From NCBI GenBank assembly GCA_030403585.1, contig JAUEPE010000027.1:21950-85949 (forward strand): DNA of 64,000 nt. The letters are read 5' to 3'. A program made the translations under genes and the position numbers. How positions within the stretch are numbered: the stretch's first letter is position 1; each line of letters opens with the position of its first letter. Of this stretch, positions 33,277 to 41,126 are shown piece by piece. Under the pieces are notes generated by a model. It made no database searches, was not told where the DNA came from, and saw nothing but the letters and a program-made list of their open reading frames with translations. Origin of the DNA: Frankia sp. RB7. Its GTDB lineage: Bacteria > Pseudomonadota > Alphaproteobacteria > Rhizobiales > Xanthobacteraceae.

Positions 33277-33364
33277 TGGCTTGCCGCGGAGCGGCGTGGT
33301 GGCGTTTTCTGACAAGCAAACGTGAAAGGACGCCGTGCCACCTTTGGCGAGCTGATGTGACAAA

Positions 33365-34051
33365 TTATTCTTTGGGTTTTGTAACTTGTTTCAACGCGTG
33401 AACTATGAGGGGTGATGCGGTGCATCGCTTTTTAAGTTCGTCTGCGTTCATGGGCAAATTCGGATACTTTAGAAATAAAGTGAATGCGAATGCCACGCCC
33501 CACAGTTGGGTTATCTCGGTTTCGAAGCGCTCGAGATCGGCAAGTGTGTAAATGAATGTGGAGCGTTTTTGAGCGAGTTTTTCGTCTTGTTGGTCAATCT
33601 TATCGGCTTTCTTTGAGTTGTGAAATCGTTCGACCCAGTCCTTGGAAAGGTTTTTTGTTTCGATCCACGGGACTTCGTCGTCTCTGCCGTCAGGGATAGA
33701 GCCAAAAATGCCGTGAGCCAGATCGGCACGTTGGGATTGGAGGCTTGTATAGACCGACATGATCGCATCGAATGTATCTCGGTCATCGCCCGTGAGGGTC
33801 ATCTCAGCAGCCGCGACCAAAACGTCACGTTGAGCGCGTGCGTTTCTGAGCGTCAAAAAGATTGCAATCGATGCTTCCGAATCCGCTTTCATCAGTGCGG
33901 CCAATAGAACCGCCATCTGCCAATCTACATAGGACCAAGCCATGATACATCGCCCTAGTGCTTCTGCGATCTTCGGTTTTTTGGCGATATGTCCGATGCC
34001 ATAAACGAGGTCGGCTTTCGAACGCGTCGGCAAGAATGGTTGTCGCGGCAT
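33365..34051 (-). CDS. Hypothetical protein in lower-GC DNA
   Basis: A 228-residue soluble protein: MPRQPFLPTRSKADLVYGIG, IAEALGRCIMAWSYVDWQMAVLLAALM, DADLAHG-like QSQRADLAHGIFGS and a C-terminal hydrophobic stretch. Its base composition is clearly less GC-rich than flanking genes (many AT-ending codons), suggesting horizontal acquisition. The pattern EALG....AWS.VD..MA.LL.....D...A..I...L....AQRD.L is seen in accessory-island proteins of unknown function. ATG at 34051 is preferred over the upstream in-frame start at 34090. Confidence 0.65.
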   Translation of the reverse strand: MPRQPFLPTRSKADLVYGIGHIAKKPKIAEALGRCIMAWSYVDWQMAVLLAALMKADSEASIAIFLTLRNARAQRDVLVAAAEMTLTGDDRDTFDAIMSVYTSLQSQRADLAHGIFGSIPDGRDDEVPWIETKNLSKDWVERFHNSKKADKIDQQDEKLAQKRSTFIYTLADLERFETEITQLWGVAFAFTLFLKYPNLPMNADELKKRCTASPLIVHALKQVTKPKE

Positions 34052-34538
34052 AGCTGTTGGCCCCTTGTTTCGATTTGGAGTTGGAGACACTCGAGAATCG
34101 ATAGCTGCTTGGCATCTCAGCCTACTCCACTATTGTCTGTGATAATCATGAGGTGCCTGTATGTGGGGCGCTCCGCCTGTCACTCAGGCCGCAATCCGCA
34201 AATCCCCCACCGCTGGCTCGCCGATGATGGCCGCAACTCTGTCGCGATGCCGTCGAGCGCGGCGCGCTTTTGCTGGATGGCGCTTCGGTCGTAGATGCTT
34301 GTTACACGTCAGCAAAGCTTATCATCGAGATCAGCGCACTCCTCATTCATTATATCAGCGAGTACGAGCGCAGTCGGATACTCGACCGGGTCGAGCGGAT
34401 GTTTGCTTTCGAGCTGTCACCGACTGATCACCAATCCGTGCTGCGCGGGCGGATGAACATCGGACAATGAGAAGCGGCCAGTCGTGGCGTGGCAGGCCAA
34501 GGTGGCGGCGTTTCCGGTGGACAGGGGCGGACCGGTCC
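34052..34538. other. Gap with possible gene remnant
   Basis: A 487-bp stretch without a convincing gene. At 34270-34470 (plus) an open frame from TTG reads LLDGASVVDACYTSAKLIIE, then LIHYISEYERSRILDRVERM, which looks coding, but upstream in the same frame a TGA occurs at 34225. It may be the decayed 3' end of an acquired gene. No family recognised. Confidence 0.3.
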
Positions 34539-34811
34539 TTAGGCCGCCGTAGCGTCCCGCTTTTGAATCGTGATGTCATTCATGACCGCGCCGAACGCTC
34601 TAATGGCAGCTTGCGGGTCAACCTCGACCATCATTCGGGCCAAAGCCTCAAACTTGTCGGGCTCGACTCCCGCGCTGAAGTGACTGGGCTTAACCTCTGC
34701 ATTGGTGGAAAGTTGTATTCCTATGTAGCCATCGCTGGGCCTTGTGAATATCTGGCCCTTCATGTCTTCTTCGCCCGAATAGCGCCTGAACGTAAGCGGT
34801 ATGTTGAACAT
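34539..34811 (-). CDS. Small hypothetical protein (90 aa)
   Basis: A 90-residue protein from ATG 34811, supported by GGAGGA 9 nt upstream. It reads MFNIPLTFRRYSGEEDMKGQ, then IFTRPSDGYIGIQLSTNAEVK...FEALARMMVEVDPQAAIRAFG. No family is recognised. It lies alone inside the accessory patch, followed downstream by repeats. Confidence 0.5.
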   Translation of the reverse strand: MFNIPLTFRRYSGEEDMKGQIFTRPSDGYIGIQLSTNAEVKPSHFSAGVEPDKFEALARMMVEVDPQAAIRAFGAVMNDITIQKRDATAA

Positions 34812-34928
34812 GACAGGGCGTCCTCCATTCGAAACGACAGTCCCCCAATAACATGGCAAATGTTGGCGCGCGATTCGAGCCGCCTCTAAGCCTAGGCTTC
34901 AGGCCGCCAGCGGGAAGGACCTCTAAGC

Positions 34929-35020
34929 CCGTAGGATGGGTAGAGCGCTAGCGAAACCCATCAATCCGTTCGCCGCTGACGAAGCATGATGGGTTTCGCA
35001 AGGGCTCAACCCATCCTACG
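34929..35020. repeat. GTAGGATGGGT palindromic repeat, copy 1
   Basis: A 92-bp element with terminal arms GTAGGATGGGT and ACCCATCCTAC and inner arms GCGAAACCCATCA / TGATGGGTTTCGC. A near-identical second copy lies at 35530-35615. Confidence 0.85.
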
Positions 35021-35089
35021 CGTGCTGCTAATTGACGAGCCGTCTTCATGCAACCATAAGAGGCGTTGAGTATTTCCGGCGAATGTAGC

Positions 35090-35296
35090 ATGACACATGA
35101 CACTTCGTTTGCGCTCTATTTTACTTTCCTTGTGTTCATCCACGAGCTAGTGCGTGATCCCGGAAAATTCGTTCCTGCTTTTATCGTCCTTTCGATGCTC
35201 AGCTATATCGGGTTCGAATGTATCCGCGCCTTTCGTCGTCGGCGGCGACAATTGGCCGACGACCATGATCAAGAGCCGCCGGACACCAAATTCTGA
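35090..35296 (+). CDS. Small membrane protein (68 aa)
   Basis: A 68-residue protein: MTHDTSFALYFTFLVFIHEL, then PGKFVPAFIVLSMLSYIGFECIRAFRRRRRQLADDHDQEPPDTKF. Two hydrophobic segments are followed by a stop-transfer Arg cluster and an acidic tail. No family recognised; located in the accessory patch between two copies of the GTAGGATGGGT repeat. Confidence 0.5.
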   Translation: MTHDTSFALYFTFLVFIHELVRDPGKFVPAFIVLSMLSYIGFECIRAFRRRRRQLADDHDQEPPDTKF

Positions 35297-35311
35297 TTGC
35301 CGCTAGTGGCC

Positions 35312-35430
35312 CACACCTGACCCTGGGACTCGTTCCCACGAGGTCTGCAAGTGTGAAGGTTTTCGGATGCTGGCCCCATGACGGTGGGGCCGGGCGCACG
35401 GGGCCGGCGTCCGAAAGCCTCCAAGGGAGG
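35312..35430 (+). ncRNA. Multi-hairpin element, structured RNA candidate
   Basis: Consecutive stems: TGGGA/TCCCA (35324-35338) nested in CACAC/GTGTG; a 16-bp stem GGTTTTCGGATGCTGG (35358-35373) with CCGGCGTCCGAAAGCC (35404-35419) that contains three G-U pairs; an inner CCCCA/TGGGG hairpin; and CCTCC-AAG-GGAGG (35418-35430). G-U pairing favours structure in RNA from the plus strand rather than a DNA palindrome. It lies in the 396-bp gap between two small genes. Class unknown; could be part of a decayed mobile element. Confidence 0.35.
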
Positions 35431-35529
35431 AAACCGCGCTTGAGGGAACGAAGGTCGTGCGGCAGGTGCTATGGCGATTTGAGGGCTGCGGGAGAGATTT
35501 GTGATCGGGATCGCGCCGCCCCGGTAAGC

Positions 35530-35615
35530 CCGTAGGATGGGTAGAGCGTCAGCGAAACCCATCAATCCGTTCGCCGCTGACGAAGCATGATGGGTTTCGC
35601 AAGGGCTCAGCTACG
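35530..35615. repeat. GTAGGATGGGT palindromic repeat, copy 2
   Basis: Second copy of the 34929-35020 element. It differs by two swapped bases near the start and by loss of the ACCCATC part of the right terminal arm, so it can no longer close its outer stem. Confidence 0.85.
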
Positions 35616-35692
35616 CGTGCTTGCGCGTTCGGATATGAATGTGGCATTGGCAACGAGAGTAAGCGGCAATAGGCGACTTCATATGAATTGTC

Positions 35693-36085
35693 TTGGCAGG
35701 AGCGTGGTCCGGGTCGAGCGTTGGACAGGATTCTTTCTTTCTTTCATGCATCGCAGTTCCGGCCGCGGTTTGGTTTGCTCTTTGCGGCCCCGCAACGGCT
35801 GATGGCAGCAGCCTGCCCGCCGATGTAGTCGAATTTGTCGGCCGTCGCGTCACTTGTATTGAATGGTCCCAAAAGGCAACCGATCCGAAGCAAGAAGCGC
35901 CGGTCGATAAAATCATGGGATCGTTGAAGTGTACGGATATCGAGGGTGAGGAGCAGATACTCCGAACCAGCTATGCGGAGAATGCGAGGGTCATCTCCGC
36001 CCTTAACTCAACCTGGACCAAGATCGTCAAGCGGATACCCGTCCACTCCCTACCGGTGCTCCTTTCGTCAGGACCGAACCGCTAG
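35693..36085 (+). CDS. Exported hypothetical protein
   Basis: A 130-residue protein from TTG 35693 with a hydrophobic signal-like stretch (FFLSCIAVPAAVWFALCGPATA). The mature region is DVVEFVGRRVTCIEWSQKAT...LKCTDIEGEEQILRTSYAENARVISALNSTWTK, with two Cys. The start is uncertain because no ribosome-binding site precedes the TTG. Family not recognised. Confidence 0.5.
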   Translation: MAGAWSGSSVGQDSFFLSCIAVPAAVWFALCGPATADGSSLPADVVEFVGRRVTCIEWSQKATDPKQEAPVDKIMGSLKCTDIEGEEQILRTSYAENARVISALNSTWTKIVKRIPVHSLPVLLSSGPNR

Positions 36086-36271
36086 ATTACTTCATCGCAG
36101 CGCCGTGACCTGCCTGTAAGTCCTCTGTCTTGATCTTCAGCTTCTGGCCCAACGCGAAAGTCCTGCGCCATGCCGATTTCGCGCAGCTGTCAGGGGCCCA
36201 GCGGAAGTCAAACCGCGTCCCCGGTTTAACAGTACACGTCCTAATCTCCGCTCAGCCGTTAGAACGCAAAG

Positions 36272-36295
36272 AAATGGCCCCGCGAGGGGCCATTT
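36272..36295 (-). terminator. Terminator of the small His-rich gene
   Basis: Ten-bp perfect stem AAATGGCCCC / GGGGCCATTT, 4-nt loop, followed on the minus strand by CTTTG. It lies 18 bp downstream of the 36313 gene stop. Confidence 0.65.
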
Positions 36296-36312
36296 CCATT
36301 TTGCGTTGCGCA

Positions 36313-36519
36313 TTAGTACATGTGGTGATGGCCACGCTTGACCACGACGACACGGTCGTGATGGTGCCAGCCATTGTCACGATGCTCACGCATTTCAGCG
36401 CGGGCGCCGTAGCCGCCGTGATGACCGCCCTTGATCACCACCGTCTCGGCGCTCGCCATCGTCGGTGCAACGATCGCAAGTGCGCCGAGAGCCGCAATCA
36501 CATAACCAAGCTTCTTCAT
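36313..36519 (-). CDS. Small exported His-rich protein
   Basis: A 68-residue protein with signal peptide MKKLGYVIAALGALAIVAPT...ASA. The mature part is rich in His and Gly (GGHHGGYG, WHHHDR, RGHHHMY) with VVVKRGHHH at the end. Strong GGAGGAGG before the ATG at 36519. The His clusters suggest metal binding, which is inference. Paralogous small GHH-rich exported proteins are common in Bradyrhizobium. Confidence 0.7.
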   Translation of the reverse strand: MKKLGYVIAALGALAIVAPTMASAETVVIKGGHHGGYGARAEMREHRDNGWHHHDRVVVVKRGHHHMY

Positions 36520-36614
36520 GATGTCCTCCTCCAGTTGAATGCACATGTGAACCGCTCACGCGCGGGAACGTTCCGGAGGAACGGGAAGAGAATTCTGAAC
36601 GCCTGTTCAGGTGG

Positions 36615-37067
36615 TTAATCGCAGCGCTGTTGTAGAGGCGTCGGCCCGCCGGTCTTGACGTATTTGCCGTCCCTGATCGTGTACTCGCCGCGCTCGCTGC
36701 GATTATAGATCGCGCGCAGGCTGCCTTGCTCTGAGAGCAACAGCCCGAATTCACGCGTCTGCTGAAGCGAGGGGAAGTACACCATCACATTGAGCAGGCC
36801 TTCGGTGTTGACTGTGGCGGACACCACCTCGTTCTCGTCCGTGGCGTCGCCGAAATTGCGCCGGTACATCACCCGGCCGTCCTTCCGGATTTCGTAGGTC
36901 AGCCGAGCGCCCTTGTCACGATCGGGCCGGGCTGCGCAGTCGATCGCCCATGAGCCGAGCAGGCCCCATTGCTCGACCGTCGCCGCGAGCGTCTCGGCAC
37001 GCGCGAGCGACGTCAGCGCAATCCAAAGCGCCACCGCCGTCATCCAGCGGCTCAAACCACGCATCAT
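36615..37067 (-). CDS. Exported hypothetical protein
   Basis: A 150-residue protein with signal peptide MMRGLSRWMTAVALWIALTS...RA. The mature part begins ATVEQWGLLGSWAIDCAARP and is beta-rich, ending GPTPLQQRCD, with two Cys that could pair. The W..LG.WA.DC.......G...Y........Y.R.FG pattern recurs in small periplasmic alphaproteobacterial proteins. Function unknown. Confidence 0.7.
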   Translation of the reverse strand: MMRGLSRWMTAVALWIALTSLARAETLAATVEQWGLLGSWAIDCAARPDRDKGARLTYEIRKDGRVMYRRNFGDATDENEVVSATVNTEGLLNVMVYFPSLQQTREFGLLLSEQGSLRAIYNRSERGEYTIRDGKYVKTGGPTPLQQRCD

Positions 37068-37149
37068 GTCCTGAAAAGCCCCGCCTCAATCGAGGTGGAA
37101 GTCTATCATTCTCTGGCTGGTGGTCCAGCAGGGGGGGTGAAGCGTGGCG

Positions 37150-38382
37150 TTAGGCGCGCTTCTCCACGTTGGCGCTGCGGGCCGGAACGCCAAACTCCTT
37201 GCGGCAGACTTCGGCCAGCACGGCGACGCCTTCGCGGATCTGCTGATGCGAGGGGCTCGCAAAGCACAGCCGCAGGCGCGAACCTGAGTGGCCTTTGTTG
37301 GTCGACCATTCCGGTCCGGGATTGATCGAGACACCCGCGGCAAGCGCAGCCTGAGAGAGCTTGAGCGTATCGACCTGGTCGGGCAGCTTGACCCAGAGGA
37401 AGATGCCGCCCTTAGGCGCCTCGAATTCGGCCGCGGTCCCGAACTGCTCGTTGAGGGCTTCCATCAGCGTGTCGAGTTTGGTGCGCAACGTCTTCGTCAG
37501 CGCCGGCACGTGGCTGGCGAAATGCGGTTTGCAATAGGTGGCGAGCACCATCTGCTCCAGCGCGCCGGAGCCCGCATCCGTCTTCAGCGCCAGCATCCGC
37601 GACATCACATCCCAGGGTGCCACGATGAAGCCGACGCGCAACGCCGGCGCGATCGATTTCGAGAACGAGCCGATATGGATCACGCCGCCGTTCTTGCTCA
37701 AGGCGTGGATCGCAGGAGGCCGTTGCCCCGACCAGATCAGGTCGGCATAGCAATCGTCCTCGAAGACAGGCACGCCATATTCGGCCGACAACCGCAGCAA
37801 CTCGATGCGGCGGCTCTCCGGCATGATGCTGCCGGTCGGATTCTGCACGGTCGGAATGGTGTAGATGTATTTCGGCCGGATGCCGCGGCCCTTCAGGTCG
37901 GCCAGCGTCGAGGCCAGCGCGTCCATGCGCATGCCGTCGTCGTCGAGCGGAATGCCGATGGTGTTGATGCCCAGCCGCGTCAGCCGCTGCAGCGATCCCT
38001 GATACGTCTCCTGCTCGACGATCACAGTGTCGCCGCGCGCCAGCAGCGTGGTGTTGACGAGGTCGAGCGCCTGGAGCGAACCGGAGACGATCATAAGATC
38101 GTCGACCGTGCAGCTGATGCCGGCATCGCGCTTCAGTTTCGTCACCAGGAATTCACGCAGGGGCAGGTAACCCTGCGGGCCGTGCGCAAGCCCGTAGGTG
38201 GCGAGCGACCGGCCTTCGCGTCGCAGGGCCTGGTTGGCGGCCTCGATCAGCTCGTCGAGCGGCACCTGCTCGCTGTCGTTGTTGCCGCCGACAAAGCTGT
38301 ATTTGGCAAGGCCCGTCCAGCGCGCAGAGGGGGCCGGCAGCCCCGCGGGAAACAGGGGCGCGAAATCGAAGCTGAACGTCAT
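37150..38382 (-). CDS. PLP-dependent aminotransferase (LysN/MocR-like, fold I)
   Basis: A 410-residue class I/II aminotransferase of the type related to 2-aminoadipate and aromatic aminotransferases. The PLP lysine lies in HIGSFSKSIAPALRVGF. Other motifs are SGSQALD-like VSGSLQALDLV, PTVQNPTGS and FEDDCYADLIW, and the C-terminal substrate Arg is in RLRLCFASP. No HTH is attached, so it is an enzyme rather than a MocR regulator. Substrate not determinable. ATG at 38382 after AAGGAAA. Confidence 0.9.
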   Translation of the reverse strand: MTFSFDFAPLFPAGLPAPSARWTGLAKYSFVGGNNDSEQVPLDELIEAANQALRREGRSLATYGLAHGPQGYLPLREFLVTKLKRDAGISCTVDDLMIVSGSLQALDLVNTTLLARGDTVIVEQETYQGSLQRLTRLGINTIGIPLDDDGMRMDALASTLADLKGRGIRPKYIYTIPTVQNPTGSIMPESRRIELLRLSAEYGVPVFEDDCYADLIWSGQRPPAIHALSKNGGVIHIGSFSKSIAPALRVGFIVAPWDVMSRMLALKTDAGSGALEQMVLATYCKPHFASHVPALTKTLRTKLDTLMEALNEQFGTAAEFEAPKGGIFLWVKLPDQVDTLKLSQAALAAGVSINPGPEWSTNKGHSGSRLRLCFASPSHQQIREGVAVLAEVCRKEFGVPARSANVEKRA

Positions 38383-38619
38383 GGCAGCGTTTCCTTGTTG
38401 TTCTTATTGAACGTTGTTTTTATTGAGCGGCCGGCCCGGTGCCGACCGGGCGCCGCGATTTCGATGATGTCATTATGCCGGTGTTTTGCCCGACGCGTCA
38501 AACAAAATTCGTAAAATCCGCATCCTCATCGCGCGTGCCAACAAAGCATTGATTTTGCTGGGCGTGGCTACTGTGCATGGGGTTGTTTTCGTGTTTTGGA
38601 TCTGCAGTCGCGACAGCAC

Positions 38620-39147
38620 TCACTTCTTGCCGGCCGTCCTGGTCGGACGTCCCTGGCTGATGAAAGCGTAATGCGCATTGGCGACGCCGCCAACCATCAA
38701 GGCTTCGACCACCGGCTCGGTGATCTCGCCCGCGGCGGCCCAGTCGACGATGAAATTGGCTCCGGTCCCGCCGCGCACGTCGTCGGTCGGAATGAAGATC
38801 GAGATGGTCGCGAGAGGCTTTATCGCGACCGGCGCCTTCAGATAGCTCTCGACCTGCTTGCCGGCCGTGTCGAAATAAGCGATGCGCTTGACCACCAGTG
38901 CTTGCGTCTCGGAGGCGTTGTGGACGCTCAGGGTTACCGAGAAATCCACCCGCAGCTTGCCCTGGCTCATCGCGACGCTGGAATAGGCCGGCACGTAGAA
39001 GCCGCCGGAGACCGCGAGTTCCTCCTTCGGCATCGCTGTGAGCGAATCGGCAAAGTTTTGCTCGATATTGACCTTTGGTTGCGCGAGCGCTGGCTGGGCG
39101 AAGGCGAGTGGGCATAGCAGCATTGCAGCGGCAAGACTGGCCCGCAT
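38620..39147 (-). CDS. DUF3124 exported protein
   Basis: A 175-residue protein with signal peptide MRASLAAAMLLCPLAFAQPA...AQ and a DUF3124 beta-sandwich: GGFYVPAYSSVAMSQGKLRV, LSVHNASETQALVVKRIAYFDTAGK, GGTGANFIVDWAAAGEI and a C-terminal HYAFISQGR. The ATG at 39147 starts the signal peptide; the frame is open further upstream into the divergent gene. Envelope location is likely and function is unknown. Divergent from the antiporter gene, with 67 bp between starts. Confidence 0.8.
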   Translation of the reverse strand: MRASLAAAMLLCPLAFAQPALAQPKVNIEQNFADSLTAMPKEELAVSGGFYVPAYSSVAMSQGKLRVDFSVTLSVHNASETQALVVKRIAYFDTAGKQVESYLKAPVAIKPLATISIFIPTDDVRGGTGANFIVDWAAAGEITEPVVEALMVGGVANAHYAFISQGRPTRTAGKK

Positions 39148-39214
39148 GTGACGAATTGCTCGCTTGCCGCGCTGCACTCGGTCTCTAGGGTGCGACGAAA
39201 CGGACCGATCTGGC

Positions 39215-40945
39215 ATGCACGAGCTCATACGCGACATCACTCTCTGTATCCTGTTTGCCTGGATGCTGGGCCTGCTCGCCCATTTTTCCCGGCAACCGCT
39301 GATCCTGACCTACCTTATCGCCGGCTTCTGCATAGGTCCATTCGGTGCCGGCTGGGTCAAGTCGCAGGAATCGATCAGCGTCATCTCCGAGCTCGGCCTG
39401 ATCTTCATGCTGTTCATGATCGGGCTCGAGATCGACCTGAAGAAGATCGTGCGGGCGGGCAAGGTGATCCTGTTCGCGGCCGGCGGTCAGCTGATCGGCG
39501 GCTGCCTGCTCGGCATCCTGTTCTTCGCCGGCATCGGGCTTTCGCTCGGCGGCGGCCATTTCGACGCGCTCTATCTCTGCATTGCCTGCGCGCTCTCCTC
39601 GACGGTCATCATCGTCAAGGTGCTCTACGAGAAGCGCGAACTCGACACGTTGCCCGGCCGCGTCACGCTCGGCGTGCTGGTGCTCCAGGACATCTTCGCC
39701 ATCCTGTTCCTGGCGGTGCAGCCGAGCCTTGCTAATCTGCAAGTCAGCGTCATCCTGCTGTCCATCGGTCGCGTCGCGGTGCTGGTCGCGGCCGCGCTGC
39801 TGGTCAGCCGCTACGTGCTGCCGCGCCTGTTCCACCAGATCGCCCGCCGGCCCGAGCTGATCCTGCTTGGCGCTCTCGCCTGGTGCTTTCTCGTCGCCGA
39901 GACCGCCGAGCAGCTCTCGCTCTCGCGCGAGATGGGCGCGCTGATCGCCGGCGTCTCGCTCTCGACTTTTCCTTACGCACTCGATGTCACGGCCAAGGTC
40001 ACGACGCTCCGCGACTTCTTCATCACGCTGTTCTTCGTGGCGCTGGGGATGACCATTCCCGTGCCCGGTTTTTCGGTGATCGGGCTGGCGCTGATGATTG
40101 CCGCATTCACCGTGGTCAGCCGCCTCGTCACCACCTTCACGCCGCTCTATCTGATGAAGCAGGGTCTGCGCGCGAGCCTGCTGCCCGCGATCAATCTGGC
40201 GCAGATCTCCGAGTTCTCGCTGGTGGTGATCCAGACCGGCGTCGCCGACAATCACATCGCAGCCGAAACGGCAAATGCGGCCTCCTTCGCCTTCGTGGTG
40301 CTGGCCGTGCTCTCGACCTTCGTCATGGCGCGCAGCGACGAGGTCACCCGCTGGGCCATCGGTCCGCTCAAGCGGATCGGCTTGCGCGATCTCGACCATG
40401 GCAACGGCCACGCCGAGGAGGGGCAGGAGGGCAGCCACGGCGAGGCGCGCCGCATCGTCATCCTCGGCTTTTTCCGTGCCGCGAGTGCGCTGCTGGCCGA
40501 GATCGAACGGCAGGCGCCGGTGCTGCTGGAGCAGATCACGGTGATCGACTTCAACCCCAATGTGTACCAGACCCTGCTTTCGCGCGGCCTGCACGTGATC
40601 TATGGCGACATCAGCAGCGCCGACACGCTGCTCCATGCCGGGATCGGCAAGTCCGAGATGATCATCCTCAGCGTGCCGGACGCGCTGCTGAAGGGCGCCA
40701 GCAACGAGAAGCTGGTCCGCCACGTCCGCACCCTCAACCCCAAGGCCCTGATCGTCGCCACGGCCGATCTCCTGTCCGACGTCGCCGAACTCTACGCGGC
40801 CGGCGCCAGCTACGTCACCGTGACCCGGCTCAGCGACGCCCATGAATTGTTTACGGTGATCGAGGCCGCCCAGGCCGGCCTGTTGGACGACAAGCGTGCC
40901 GAGCTCGATGCTCGGCTCGGCGAGCGGCGCGAAGTGTTGCCCTGA
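39215..40945 (+). CDS. Kef-type cation:proton antiporter (CPA2)
   Basis: A 576-residue membrane antiporter of the monovalent cation:H+ CPA2 family (KefB/RosB-like), with about 12 helices to residue ~395. Conserved features include FMIGLEIDLKKI, LGVLVLQDIFAILFL (the QD of the ion site) and NLAQISEFSLVVIQTGV. A C-terminal RCK/TrkA-N domain follows (RRIVILGFFRAASALLAEIE, ITVIDFNPNVYQ). The glycine-rich loop expected for NAD(H) reads GFFRAAS instead of GxGxxG, so regulation may differ. ATG 39215 chosen because it gives a typical short N-terminus. Confidence 0.88.
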   Translation: MHELIRDITLCILFAWMLGLLAHFSRQPLILTYLIAGFCIGPFGAGWVKSQESISVISELGLIFMLFMIGLEIDLKKIVRAGKVILFAAGGQLIGGCLLGILFFAGIGLSLGGGHFDALYLCIACALSSTVIIVKVLYEKRELDTLPGRVTLGVLVLQDIFAILFLAVQPSLANLQVSVILLSIGRVAVLVAAALLVSRYVLPRLFHQIARRPELILLGALAWCFLVAETAEQLSLSREMGALIAGVSLSTFPYALDVTAKVTTLRDFFITLFFVALGMTIPVPGFSVIGLALMIAAFTVVSRLVTTFTPLYLMKQGLRASLLPAINLAQISEFSLVVIQTGVADNHIAAETANAASFAFVVLAVLSTFVMARSDEVTRWAIGPLKRIGLRDLDHGNGHAEEGQEGSHGEARRIVILGFFRAASALLAEIERQAPVLLEQITVIDFNPNVYQTLLSRGLHVIYGDISSADTLLHAGIGKSEMIILSVPDALLKGASNEKLVRHVRTLNPKALIVATADLLSDVAELYAAGASYVTVTRLSDAHELFTVIEAAQAGLLDDKRAELDARLGERREVLP

Positions 40946-41126
40946 GGGCCTGGCCGCCTTCCGCCCGGGCCGCCGGCGCCTATATCCCTGGTATCTTCGG
41001 TGCAAGCCTCGTTAGCAGGCCAGCCTCCGGACATGTGTGGTTGCGTCCAGGACACTAGCGCCGGAGCCCAAGTCGAGCTAAGGCCTCCGGCTAAGCCTCC
41101 GGCCCATAACCAATAGAGATTGGGAA

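Noticed and set aside
35312..35430. Group II intron fragment
   Set aside because: No GUGYG-type 5' end and no domain V-like hairpin were found, so the region is reported only as a structured element.
36130..36618. A 162-codon plus-strand frame across the small His-rich gene
   Set aside because: It runs antisense through a gene with a strong ribosome-binding site and signal peptide, and through its terminator.
40946..41126. Possible FMN riboswitch in the ribB leader (TATCTTCGGTGCAAG)
   Set aside because: Only the first few bases resemble the RFN element; the remaining conserved segments are not present in order.
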